NCBI RefSeq assembly: GCF_001908235.1 | Contig: NZ_LGHK01000020.1 | Location: 1-60,649 of the forward strand | Direction of reading: 5' to 3' | DNA length: 60,649 bases | Source of the DNA: Bradyrhizobium sp. NAS96.2 | GTDB lineage: Bacteria; Pseudomonadota; Alphaproteobacteria; Rhizobiales; Xanthobacteraceae | Part shown: one piece after another, positions 16,781 to 24,986 of the stretch | Numbering within the stretch: the stretch's first letter is position 1 | Layout: every line of letters starts with the position of its first letter | Program-made: the position numbers and the translations under genes | Notes under the pieces: generated by a model | Seen by the model: only the letters and a program-made list of their open reading frames with translations | Told to the model about the DNA's origin: nothing | Database searches by the model: none

Positions 16781-17716
16781 CTAGGTCCTGGCGACCGCAC
16801 CGGCGTCATCAGGGCCGTCGACGCGGCGCGCGCCCGGGCGCGGCGCAAGATTGTCCGGCGTCTTGATGTTGCGCGCGAGACCTGCCGCCTCGAATGCCTT
16901 GATCAGCCACCAGCCGAGATCGATCTGGCCGGGCAGCAGCCCGAGCTTCGCGGAACCGGGATAGGCATGGTGATTGTTGTGCCAGCTTTCGCCCATGCTG
17001 ATCAGCCCGGCGATGCCGACATTGTAGCCCTGGGCTGCAACGCCCTCGATGACCCACGTCTGTCCGCCCCTGCGATGCGAGTAATGACCGATCAGCCAGT
17101 GGCCGGTGACGCAGACGCTGACCCGGACGCAGATGCCCCAGACCAGCCAGCTCCACGAGCCGACTGCAAAAAACAGCAAGGCCCAGGGCAATTGCTGCCA
17201 CATCCAGCTTCGCTCGACGAATGCATAGAAGCGATCACCCGCGAGCCGCGGTTCGAGCCGGAACAGCGGCGGGTGCTTCAGCACGAGCGTGCAGTGCAGC
17301 TGCCACCAGGCATCGCGCCAGAAGCCGGCCGCGTGGCAGGAATAGGCGTGACACGCCGCCTGACGTTGCGCCCAGTCGCGAAAATCATGCAGCCGCACCA
17401 TGCCGTAGGGGCCGGCCATCCCGACCAGCGTGCGGAGATAGACGCAGAGCCGCTCCAGCCACAACGGGCAGTCGAAGCTCGCATGGATCAGGCGGCGGTG
17501 CATGCCGACCGAATGTCCGAAGCACAGGGTGATTGCGCTGGTCACGATGAACAGCGCGAATGCGCTCCACGAGAACAGCAGCGGCCCGAAGATGATCGCG
17601 CCCGCGGTCATGCTGCCGAGCCACAGCGACTTCGCCGGTGCCCATTGCACGCGTCCATCCAGCGGGTCGGTGCGCTCGTCCGCGAAGATTCGTTCGGAGC
17701 CGGGCTGTAGCTTCAT
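16781..17716 (-). CDS. Acyl-CoA / fatty-acid desaturase
   Basis: 311 aa membrane di-iron desaturase. Three histidine clusters are present: H68-x4-H73-R-x4-H78, H110...H123...H128, and HNNHH at 246-250. The middle cluster is spread out compared with the usual HRxHH box. Hydrophobic segments flank the boxes (about 35-70, 175-210). The family introduces double bonds (often delta-9) into acyl chains in the inner membrane. The gene reads away from the divergent MBL-fold gene. A role together with the upstream fabA gene in lipid unsaturation is plausible but unproven. Confidence 0.85.
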   Translation of the reverse strand: MKLQPGSERIFADERTDPLDGRVQWAPAKSLWLGSMTAGAIIFGPLLFSWSAFALFIVTSAITLCFGHSVGMHRRLIHASFDCPLWLERLCVYLRTLVGMAGPYGMVRLHDFRDWAQRQAACHAYSCHAAGFWRDAWWQLHCTLVLKHPPLFRLEPRLAGDRFYAFVERSWMWQQLPWALLFFAVGSWSWLVWGICVRVSVCVTGHWLIGHYSHRRGGQTWVIEGVAAQGYNVGIAGLISMGESWHNNHHAYPGSAKLGLLPGQIDLGWWLIKAFEAAGLARNIKTPDNLAPRPGARRVDGPDDAGAVART

Positions 17717-17870
17717 TCCGTAACCTGAAATTGTGCCGCAGCTTGGGATGGAGCTGCCGTTACTGTCAATCCGCCGCGCCCGTCCGTCGTGTCGCAGCAG
17801 GCATTGGCAACCCCGGCGAGTTCACCTAGCCTCGACAATGAGTAGGCTCATGGGGTGGAGACGTTCAATC

Positions 17871-18833
17871 ATGCGACTGAAACCGTGGCTTGCGCTTGTC
17901 GCGGCCATCCTCGCAGGCTGCGGCATGGCACGTGCTGCCGAGATGCGCGTCACCTTGCTCGGCACTGGAACGCCGACGCCGCGGCTCTCCAGCTTCAGCG
18001 CCTCGACGCTGGTGGAGGCGGGGCCCGAGAAGCTGATCTTCGATCTCGGGCGCGGCTCGACGATCCGCCTGTTTCAGAAGAATATCCCGATCGGCGCGAT
18101 CACGGCGCACTTCATCACCCATCTGCATTCCGACCACCTCGTCGGCCTTCCCGACATGTGGCTGACGGGATGGATCGGCACGCCGTACGGCTCGCGCAAG
18201 ACGCCGATGGTGATCTTCGGACCGAAGGGCACGGTGGCGATGACCGAAAATCTCACCAAGGCGTTCTCCGAGGACATCCGTATCCGCGTCGATGATGAGG
18301 ACTATCCGCCTTCGGGTGTCGCGTTTGCGGCAAAGGACATCGAGCCGGGTCCCGTCTATGAGAAGAACGGCGTCAAGGTCACCGCGATCGAGGTCAATCA
18401 CGGCGAGAAGATCAAGCCGTCGTTCGGATATGTCGTCGAGTATGACGGCAAGAAGGTGGTGCTGTCGGGCGACACCAAGCCGGACGAGCGGGTGGCGAAG
18501 GCGGCCGAGGGCGCCGACCTTCTGATCCACGAGGTCGCGGTCATCGATCCCGACCTGTTCAAGGCCTATCCGAACTACCGGGCGATCGAGAACCATCACA
18601 CTTCGCCGGAAGAGGCCGGCAAGATGTTCGCAGAGGCGAAGCCGAAGCTTGCGGTCTATTCGCACATCGTGTTCGCAAGCCAGCCGCCGACCCAGGACGT
18701 GCCAGAGGACGTCCTGCTGAAACGGACGCGCACGACCTATCAGGGGCCGCTGGTGATCGGGCACGACCTGATGTCGTTCGTGATCACGGCCAAGGTCGAG
18801 GGCTTTGCCCCCGACGGCACCGCGATGAATTGA
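17871..18833 (+). CDS. Exported MBL-fold metallo-hydrolase with lipoprotein-like signal
   Basis: 320 aa. The N-terminus MRLKPWLALVAAILAGC has a lipobox with Cys17, suggesting a lipoprotein; AxA cleavage near residue 23 is the alternative. The metal-binding signature HLHSDH is at 84-89, with further ligands in SGDTKP and in a C-terminal SHI segment, a layout resembling RNase Z/arylsulfatase-type MBL proteins. ATG 17871 starts the signal peptide; ATG 17838 would add eleven residues. Substrate unknown. Confidence 0.85.
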   Translation: MRLKPWLALVAAILAGCGMARAAEMRVTLLGTGTPTPRLSSFSASTLVEAGPEKLIFDLGRGSTIRLFQKNIPIGAITAHFITHLHSDHLVGLPDMWLTGWIGTPYGSRKTPMVIFGPKGTVAMTENLTKAFSEDIRIRVDDEDYPPSGVAFAAKDIEPGPVYEKNGVKVTAIEVNHGEKIKPSFGYVVEYDGKKVVLSGDTKPDERVAKAAEGADLLIHEVAVIDPDLFKAYPNYRAIENHHTSPEEAGKMFAEAKPKLAVYSHIVFASQPPTQDVPEDVLLKRTRTTYQGPLVIGHDLMSFVITAKVEGFAPDGTAMN

Positions 18834-18863
18834 CGATCTCCGCGGGAGCTGTGCGGTGAGGCG

Positions 18864-19391
18864 CTATTTGGCCTCGGCGTCCATGGCCGGCTCGACCGTC
18901 ACCGCTGGTGGTTCAACGGTCACGGCTTTCAGCACCTTGCGCTTCGCCGCGCGGATCTCGAGCTGCATGGGCGGCTGATAGGACCCGGCGGGCGGCTCGA
19001 ACATGAAGGCGTGGTGCCCGTCGCCCTTGTTGAGCTTGAGCAGGTCCTTGCGGAACTGATCGGCGACGACCTCGGCAACGAGCTCGCCGTTGAAATAGAT
19101 ATCGATCGTCACCCGTTTGTCGGGATGCTGGTCGTACAGGGCCCAGCCCGCGATCCTGTTCTCGTTGAAGACGTCGACATGGCCGGTGACCTCGCCTGAG
19201 AGGCTCTCGATGCCGGCTTCGATCACCTCGAGGTCGCTTCGGTAGATCGATCGCGTCACATCGAAGCTGAAATTCGCCGTATCGACGCATTGCTCCAGCA
19301 GGTTCTGCCGATGCTCCTTCATGCGTTGCAGCGTGTCCAGTTCGCCCAACTTGACGTACATGCCAACGATACCTTCGATACCTGCATTCAT
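18864..19391 (-). CDS. Rhizobial 'GWA-domain' protein of unknown function
   Basis: 175 aa. The N-terminal third is helical (about 1-55). From about 66 to 135 there is a beta-rich module with the pattern GHVDVFNENRIAGWALYD ... VVADQFRKDLL ... GDGHHAFMF. I recognise this module as one that recurs in rhizobial glycosyltransferases and sulfotransferase-like proteins; its ligand is unknown. The C-terminal tail repeats AVTVEPPAVTVEPA. It is convergent with the MBL-fold gene. Confidence 0.65.
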   Translation of the reverse strand: MNAGIEGIVGMYVKLGELDTLQRMKEHRQNLLEQCVDTANFSFDVTRSIYRSDLEVIEAGIESLSGEVTGHVDVFNENRIAGWALYDQHPDKRVTIDIYFNGELVAEVVADQFRKDLLKLNKGDGHHAFMFEPPAGSYQPPMQLEIRAAKRKVLKAVTVEPPAVTVEPAMDAEAK

Positions 19392-19520
19392 GGTGTCGTC
19401 CCCGCAATGCTACTCACTTCTGCGCACTCAGCTGCGTTCACAATCGATGGTTTCTTGCGATGCTTCCTTGCGGAAAAATACTCCCGTCAAGACTTGAAGC
19501 GCCTCGTCCCGCCAAGGTCA

Positions 19521-19553
19521 GTCATGAAGACCTTCATGACAGGCCTTCATGAC
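19521..19553 (+). promoter_or_regulatory. Palindrome plus third half-site upstream of the alcohol dehydrogenase gene
   Basis: GTCATGAAGACCTTCATGAC (19521-19540) is a perfect 9-bp inverted repeat around AC. A third copy of the half-site CTTCATGAC is at 19545-19553. The array lies 72-105 bp upstream of ATG 19626, where an operator or activator site is expected. Confidence 0.65.
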
Positions 19554-19625
19554 ATCCCAATCGTCCTGACCTAAACTCGGAGCGGCCGTACCCGGCCCAA
19601 CGACAAGGACAGGGAGAGCGAACCG

Positions 19626-20777
19626 ATGGAGCAGATCCGCGTTTGCACGCATGATGGACCTGGAGCCAAGCCCGTAATCCGGACCGTGCCATGGCCGGAA
19701 ATCGGCAAAAAGGCGGCCTTGATCAAGGTCGGCGCCTGCGGGGTTTGCGGAACCGACCTGCATATCCTGAAGGGACATTGGCCGAAGCCCCTGCCATGGC
19801 CGTTCACGCTCGGCCACGAGCTCGGCGGCGTGATCGTCGAATGCGGCCCAGAGTTCACCGAAGACTTCATGAGCAAGCCGCTCAAGGTGGGATCGAAGGC
19901 GATGATCCCGCCCTTGATGCCGTGCGGCCGCTGCTATTACTGCATCCATTATCCAGAGAGCGCCAACAAGTGCCTGACGCCGGTGTATTACGGCCGCTAT
20001 CTCGGCTTCGACAAGGCGCCTCACATGTGGGGCGGCTGGGCTGAATATGTCTATGTCGATCTCGACATGCTGCCCGGCACCAAGATCTACAAATTGCCCG
20101 ACGACATGTCGCTGCGGCTGGGTGCGCTCTCCGAGCCCTTGACCTCCTGCATCCGCGCCTTCAACCGCGCCACCCGCGCCGGCGGCTTTTCCTGGGGCGG
20201 CACGGTGGTGATCCAGGGCTCCGGGCCGATCGGCATCCTCGCGGTGGCCGCCGCGCAGGAGATGGGGGCAGGGCGCGTGATCTGCGTCGGCGCGCCGGAA
20301 AATCCGCGGCTCAAGCTGGCGCGCAAGTTCGGTGCGGAGGCGACCGTCGACATCGAGCAGCTCAAGACGCCGGAGGCGCGCATCAAGGCGGCGCGCGACA
20401 TCGTCGGCGGCTTCGGCGCCGATCTCGTGATGGATTGCTCCGGCCATCCGACCGCGGGACCCGAAGGCATCGAGATGCTGCGCGACGGCGGCACTTATGT
20501 CGAGATGGGCCAGTTCACCGATGCCGGCTCGATCAACACGTCGTGGCATCGCATCTGCACCAAGGACCTCAACGTGCTCGGCTCCTGGGGCTTCACCGGC
20601 AACGATCTGCCGCTCGGCGTCGACATGCTCTACCGCACCCGCGACAAATATCCCTGGCTCGACATGCAGACCATCTATCCGTTCACCGAGGACGGCGTCG
20701 CGCAGGCGGTCGCGGACGCAATGGCGATGAAGACGGTGAAGTCGACCATCGTGCCGTGGCCGGAGCTGGTGGGGTGA
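19626..20777 (+). CDS. Zinc-dependent alcohol dehydrogenase (MDR superfamily)
   Basis: 383 aa. The catalytic zinc ligands are Cys41 and His64-Glu65; the structural zinc lobe has Cys100, Cys103, Cys106 and Cys116. The NAD(P)-binding fold starts at about 195 with IQGSGPIGILA. The family oxidises alcohols or polyols reversibly. ATG 19626 follows GGAGAG. It leads a plus-strand cluster with the cNMP-patatin gene (122 bp later) and the amidohydrolase, suggesting a common pathway. Substrate unknown; the structural-zinc spacing is slightly longer than the classic C-x2-C-x2-C-x7-C. Confidence 0.88.
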   Translation: MEQIRVCTHDGPGAKPVIRTVPWPEIGKKAALIKVGACGVCGTDLHILKGHWPKPLPWPFTLGHELGGVIVECGPEFTEDFMSKPLKVGSKAMIPPLMPCGRCYYCIHYPESANKCLTPVYYGRYLGFDKAPHMWGGWAEYVYVDLDMLPGTKIYKLPDDMSLRLGALSEPLTSCIRAFNRATRAGGFSWGGTVVIQGSGPIGILAVAAAQEMGAGRVICVGAPENPRLKLARKFGAEATVDIEQLKTPEARIKAARDIVGGFGADLVMDCSGHPTAGPEGIEMLRDGGTYVEMGQFTDAGSINTSWHRICTKDLNVLGSWGFTGNDLPLGVDMLYRTRDKYPWLDMQTIYPFTEDGVAQAVADAMAMKTVKSTIVPWPELVG

Positions 20778-20899
20778 GGCAGGCAAATGGGAGTGCTGCA
20801 ATTCCTGTTGCAGTGCTCCCAAGGGAATAGCGGCCGGGTGCTGCCGATCATGCTCTGATATCGCTCGCCGGGACGACGGCCTGGCGCTAACATCCGATC

Positions 20900-22846
20900 A
20901 TGCAGTCGAACCGCGTGCCGCCGAGTGCAACGTTTGCGTGGGGAAACCTGTCCGAGGACTTCCCGCTGTTCAGGACGCTCAGCGCGGAGCAGCGGCTGAT
21001 CGCCTTTGGCGCGATGACCCGGCGCGACCTGGTGCGCGGCGAACTGCTGGTCGAGCAGGGCGGCGCCTCGGACGCCTTGTTCCTGGTGCTGCACGGTGCG
21101 CTCGCCGTGTACCGGACCGATCATCCCGAGCCGATTGCGGAGCTTCGCGCCGGCGAACTGGTCGGCGAGATCGGCTTCTTCGCCAACATCCCGCGCACGG
21201 CCAATGTGATCGCGATCCGCGATAGCAGCGTGCTGGTGTTGACGCGCGCGGCCTATGCGCGGCTTGTCGAGGAAACGCCAGGGATCGTCGAGGCGCTGCT
21301 GGCCGCGCTCGCGCAGCGGTTTGCCATCCAGACCGCGCGGCTGCTGCCGGTCCGGACGTCACCGAAGGCGCGCACCGTCGCGCTGATCTCGGGCGGACGC
21401 GAGCCGGTGCCGGCCGCCTTTGAACAAAGGCTGCGCCAGGGCCTCGCCGCCGCCGGTGCCGAGATCGTCGACCTCGCGCGCGTCCAGGCGATGTTTCCCG
21501 GCCGCACGCTTGATGCCTCCGAGGTCGCCGACTGGCTCAACCGGATCGAGTACGACGCGCCGCTGGTGGCCTATTTCGGCGGCTCCGAAGCATCGGAATG
21601 GGCGCGCAAGACCATCCGCCAGGCCGACCTCGTCGTGTTTGCCTGCCGCGGCCCGGCGCCGACGCCTGATCTGACCGAGCTCGAGAGCTTCGCCTGCGCC
21701 GTGCATCCGGCGTCGGCGCGGCGCCTGGTGCGCGTTCATGACATCAGGCAGAACGAGGTCAGTGGCACCGCGGCCTGGCTCGCTCGGCTGCCCTGCTTCA
21801 TGCACCACCATGTCGCGCTCGAGGACCAGATCGATATCGACAGCCTGGTGCGCTTCCTGTGCGGCCGTGCCGTCGGGTTCGTCGCCGGCGGCGGCGGCAG
21901 CCTCGGCACCGCGCATGTCGGGGTCTACAAGGCCTTTCGCGAGCGCGGCGCCATGTTCGACATCTTCGTCGGCACCAGCGTCGGTTCGGCGATGGCGGCG
22001 GGCTTTGCCAAGAACTACGACGCCGAGCATCTCGAGCGCGGCACGCATGAGATCTTCGTCTCCAGCCGCAGCTTCCGCCGCCCGACCTGGCCGCGCTATG
22101 CACTGCTGGACCACAAGGCCTTCGATGCGGCGCTTGCCGATCAATACGGCCACAATTGCCGGATCGAGGATTGCTGGCGGCCGTTCGCGGCGGTCGCCAC
22201 CAATCTGTCGACGCACAGTCTCGAATTGATCCGAACCGGCCTGCTCTGGCAGGCGGTGCGCGCATCCAGCGCCATTCCCGGCCTACTGCCGCCGTTCTAC
22301 ACGAAGGACGGTCTGATGCTGGTCGACGGATGCCTCGTCGACAATGTTCCGCTGGCGCAGATGCACCAGATGAAGAGCGGCCCGAATCTGGTGGTCCATT
22401 TCGGCGAGCCGGCCACCGAGATGTTCGACGTCGACTACGCCGCGCTGCCGGGAAGGTTCGAGCTGCTTGCGACCTTGCTGATGCCGTTCCGGCGGAAGTC
22501 GCTTCCGGCCGCGCCGAGTGCCGTCAATGTGTTGTGGCGAAGCCTCGTCGCGCATCAGCGCTACGACACGCTGCCGACCACGCCGCTCGACATGGTGATG
22601 CGCCCGCCGACGCCCGATGGCGTCGACGTGACCGACTTCGACCGCCATCAGGAGATTTTCGAGTCGTCGTATCGCTGGGCCCAGGAAATCATTGCCGCCT
22701 CGGAGGCGGCGCATAACCCCGCCATTGCGGCGATCGTCGCGTCCGCCAAGAACAGGGACAAGGATACGGACAGGGATGCAGACAACAGCGCGGATCAGGT
22801 GACGACGGCGACCACGCCGGTTTCCCATCAGGCCCGCGTCGGTTGA
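20900..22846 (+). CDS. Cyclic-nucleotide-binding domain fused to a patatin-like phospholipase
   Basis: 648 aa. Residues about 20-140 form a cNMP-binding domain with a phosphate-binding cassette GELVGEIGFF...RTAN (Arg99). Residues about 155-320 are a linker region that resembles the middle segment of NTE/RssA-like proteins. The patatin domain runs from about 326, with a glycine-rich oxyanion loop (AGGGGSLGTAHVG), nucleophile Ser360 in GTSVGS and the dyad Asp476 in DGCLVDN. The oxyanion loop lacks the usual GGxR/K basic residue. The architecture is that of neuropathy-target-esterase-type phospholipases. The C-terminal 30 residues are low-complexity Asp/Lys/Ala. Confidence 0.88.
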   Translation: MQSNRVPPSATFAWGNLSEDFPLFRTLSAEQRLIAFGAMTRRDLVRGELLVEQGGASDALFLVLHGALAVYRTDHPEPIAELRAGELVGEIGFFANIPRTANVIAIRDSSVLVLTRAAYARLVEETPGIVEALLAALAQRFAIQTARLLPVRTSPKARTVALISGGREPVPAAFEQRLRQGLAAAGAEIVDLARVQAMFPGRTLDASEVADWLNRIEYDAPLVAYFGGSEASEWARKTIRQADLVVFACRGPAPTPDLTELESFACAVHPASARRLVRVHDIRQNEVSGTAAWLARLPCFMHHHVALEDQIDIDSLVRFLCGRAVGFVAGGGGSLGTAHVGVYKAFRERGAMFDIFVGTSVGSAMAAGFAKNYDAEHLERGTHEIFVSSRSFRRPTWPRYALLDHKAFDAALADQYGHNCRIEDCWRPFAAVATNLSTHSLELIRTGLLWQAVRASSAIPGLLPPFYTKDGLMLVDGCLVDNVPLAQMHQMKSGPNLVVHFGEPATEMFDVDYAALPGRFELLATLLMPFRRKSLPAAPSAVNVLWRSLVAHQRYDTLPTTPLDMVMRPPTPDGVDVTDFDRHQEIFESSYRWAQEIIAASEAAHNPAIAAIVASAKNRDKDTDRDADNSADQVTTATTPVSHQARVG

Positions 22847-22905
22847 GCCGCTTGCAGGCGCCGTCGAAGTCGACCATCGTGCCGGACTGAAATCCGGAGA
22901 TGACG

Positions 22906-24021
22906 ATGCCTTTCGATTTGATTCTGCGCGGCGGACGGGTGATCGACCCGTCGCAAAAGCTCGATGCGGTGACCGACGTCCGCGACGTCTCCGGGCTGAT
23001 CGTCTCGCCGGGGATCATCGATTTGCACACCCATGTCTATTGGGGCGGCACCTCGCTCGGCATCGACGCGGAGGAATTCTGCCGCAACTCCGGCGTCACC
23101 ACCTCGGTCGATACCGGCAGCGCCGGCCCGGGCAATTTCGCCGGCTTCCGCAAGCACGTGATCGAGCCGAGCCAGGTCCGTATCCTCGCCTATCTGCATG
23201 TCTCGCATGCCGGCATCTTCGGCTTCTCGGACCGGGTGATGGTCGGCGAGAGCGAGGAGTTGCGGCTGATGAATCCGGTCGATGCCGCGCGCGTCGCGGA
23301 CGAGAACCGCGACCTCATCGTCGGCATCAAGGTCCGCGTCGGGCTGTTCGCCTCGGGCACCTCGGGGCTGGTGCCGCTCGAGATCGCGCTCGAAGTGGCG
23401 GAGCAGGTCGGCATGCCCTTGATGGCGCATATCGATCATCCGCCGCCGAGCTATGAGGAGGTGCTGGCGCGGCTGCGCCCGGGCGACGTGCTGACCCATG
23501 CGTTCCGGCCGTTCCCGAACACGCCGGCGACCGCGCAGGGCACGGTGAAAAGGAGCGTGCTGGAGGCGCGCGAGCGCGGCGTGCTGTTCGACATCGGCCA
23601 CGGCAAGGGCTCGTTCGCCTTCAAGACCGCGCGCGCGATGCTCGCCAACGGCTTCTCACCCGACACCATCTCGTCCGACATCCATCAGCTCTGCATCGAC
23701 GGTCCGGCGTTCGACCAGGTGACGACGATGTCGAAATTCCTCTGCATGGGGATGCCGCTGCCGGACGTGATCGCGGCATCCACCGTCAACGCCGCGATGG
23801 CGTTGCGGCGGCCGGAGCTCGGCAGCCTCAAGCCGGGCAGCGTCGGCGACGCCACGCTGCTCTCGATCAGGCAAGGTCAGTTCGACTATGTCGACGTGGT
23901 CGGCGAACATCTGACCGGCGATCGCAAGATCGCGTCGGAAGGCGTCGTGATCGGCGGCCGCTGGTGGCATCCGAAGCAGGACGCGGCCTCATTGACGCGC
24001 GGCCATAGCTCGGCCGTGTAG
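22906..24021 (+). CDS. Amidohydrolase / deacetylase-family metallohydrolase
   Basis: 371 aa. The N-terminal beta-sandwich strand (LILRGGRVIDPS) is followed by the metal-binding HTHV motif (IDLHTHVYWG) at about 40-48. Further ligand candidates are His in AHIDHPP and HAFRPF and Asp in SSDIHQL. This is the dihydroorotase/D-aminoacylase-related group of cyclic-amide and N-acyl hydrolases. ATG 22906 is chosen because the ATG at 22900 abuts GGAG with no spacer. It closes the three-gene plus-strand cluster and is followed by a terminator hairpin at 24055-24081. Confidence 0.85.
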   Translation: MPFDLILRGGRVIDPSQKLDAVTDVRDVSGLIVSPGIIDLHTHVYWGGTSLGIDAEEFCRNSGVTTSVDTGSAGPGNFAGFRKHVIEPSQVRILAYLHVSHAGIFGFSDRVMVGESEELRLMNPVDAARVADENRDLIVGIKVRVGLFASGTSGLVPLEIALEVAEQVGMPLMAHIDHPPPSYEEVLARLRPGDVLTHAFRPFPNTPATAQGTVKRSVLEARERGVLFDIGHGKGSFAFKTARAMLANGFSPDTISSDIHQLCIDGPAFDQVTTMSKFLCMGMPLPDVIAASTVNAAMALRRPELGSLKPGSVGDATLLSIRQGQFDYVDVVGEHLTGDRKIASEGVVIGGRWWHPKQDAASLTRGHSSAV

Positions 24022-24054
24022 GTGGCAGGCAGTCACCCCACTACTCGGAAGCAA

Positions 24055-24081
24055 CGAGGCCGCCACGTCGAGGCGGCCTCG
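24055..24081 (+). terminator. Hairpin after the dehydrogenase-patatin-amidohydrolase cluster
   Basis: CGAGGCCGCC at 24055-24064 pairs perfectly with GGCGGCCTCG at 24072-24081, with a 7-nt loop. It lies between convergent genes. Confidence 0.7.
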
Positions 24082-24114
24082 CGACGAGAGCCCGGGCGTT
24101 CCCGAAGCGTCGTC

Positions 24115-24492
24115 CTATTTGCGCTCGATGAAAATCTGCCGGCAGTCTGCCGGGCCAATATTCTCCGACGAGTGTGAAGCGATGACGGGGACCGCATTCA
24201 CGCTTCCGGCCTTGGTGTGGGTATCCGTGGTTTTTCCGTCAGCTGCGTAGAGCCTCGTATCGCAATCAGTCAGGTGGTAGAGAACCGACGGAAGAGGATG
24301 GCCATGCACCTTGTCATGGACCCCTTGCTTTCGCACCGTCTCGATGACGCGAAAGTTTTGATCCTCGAAGATCACCTTATAGACGTCTGGGTCCCCTTCA
24401 AACGTTGGCGGCGCGTTTTGCGCAACCGCGGCGGATGACACCAGATACAGTGCCGCGAATGCGCCCAGCGCGAATGTGCTGTCTCTAGTCAT
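24115..24492 (-). CDS. Small exported cupin-like protein
   Basis: 125 aa. A signal peptide covers about 1-25 (cleavage after AVA). The mature chain has a beta-rich pattern with VHGHPLPSVLYHL and an Asp-Cys pair (DCDTRLY, PADCRQI), consistent with a single-domain cupin carrying one disulfide. ATG 24492 follows GGAG with nine bases between. No enzymatic assignment. It is convergent with the amidohydrolase gene. Confidence 0.7.
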   Translation of the reverse strand: MTRDSTFALGAFAALYLVSSAAVAQNAPPTFEGDPDVYKVIFEDQNFRVIETVRKQGVHDKVHGHPLPSVLYHLTDCDTRLYAADGKTTDTHTKAGSVNAVPVIASHSSENIGPADCRQIFIERK

Positions 24493-24720
24493 TTCGCAAC
24501 TCCTCATTGGCGACGGTTGAGTTCTTCACGGACGTCGGGACGCGCCGCGGAATGCTTCGATGCTTCGAAAGGCTACGTGGCGATTTGACGTCGGCGGTAC
24601 CGGATTGGATCATGCGCGCGCCTCGCCATTTCCACCACCAGCCAGCGCAACCGCGGTGACATCACTTCCGGACTACCTCGATTGGCGGAAGCTCGTCGTA
24701 GCGCGCTGCGCTCCGATAGG

Positions 24721-24978
24721 TCAGCGAACGGCAAGTTCGGCTGCGATGACGACGGGGAAGTTGAGTGGAAGGTGGGCGACGCCGATCGCGGTCCGTGCAT
24801 GCGTGCCGACGTCAGGGCCAAAGCGCTTTGCCTTCATGAAGGCGACATGGAAGCCGGTCTGAATGAAGTCGGCCAGGGGCCGAGCGCGGACATCCCGCAC
24901 ACTTCCCAATCGCTTCAAAGTGCGGTCATATGCGTCCGCTCGCACTCGGCGTTTTGGGGCGAGGGTGTCCGCTTGCAC
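24721..24978 (-). pseudogene. RidA (YjgF/YER057c)-family remnant, N-terminus missing
   Basis: The frame encodes up to 85 residues, of which about the last 60 match the C-terminal half of RidA-like proteins: VRDVRARPLADFIQTGFHVA, then KRFGPDVGTHARTAIGVAHL and an ending PLNFPVVIAAELAV. The family is normally 115-150 aa, and the N-terminal half with the strand VSGQ is not found upstream in any frame. The 5' edge runs into the SDR gene's ribosome-binding site. I read it as a decayed gene rather than a functional short protein. Confidence 0.6.
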
Positions 24979-24986
24979 GGGGGAGA

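Noticed and set aside
20900..22846. CBASS-type anti-phage effector (patatin activated by a cyclic nucleotide)
   Set aside because: No CD-NTase, cap2/cap3 or other CBASS gene is adjacent; the domain order (CRP-like cNMP domain, linker, patatin) is that of NTE/RssA-like phospholipases.
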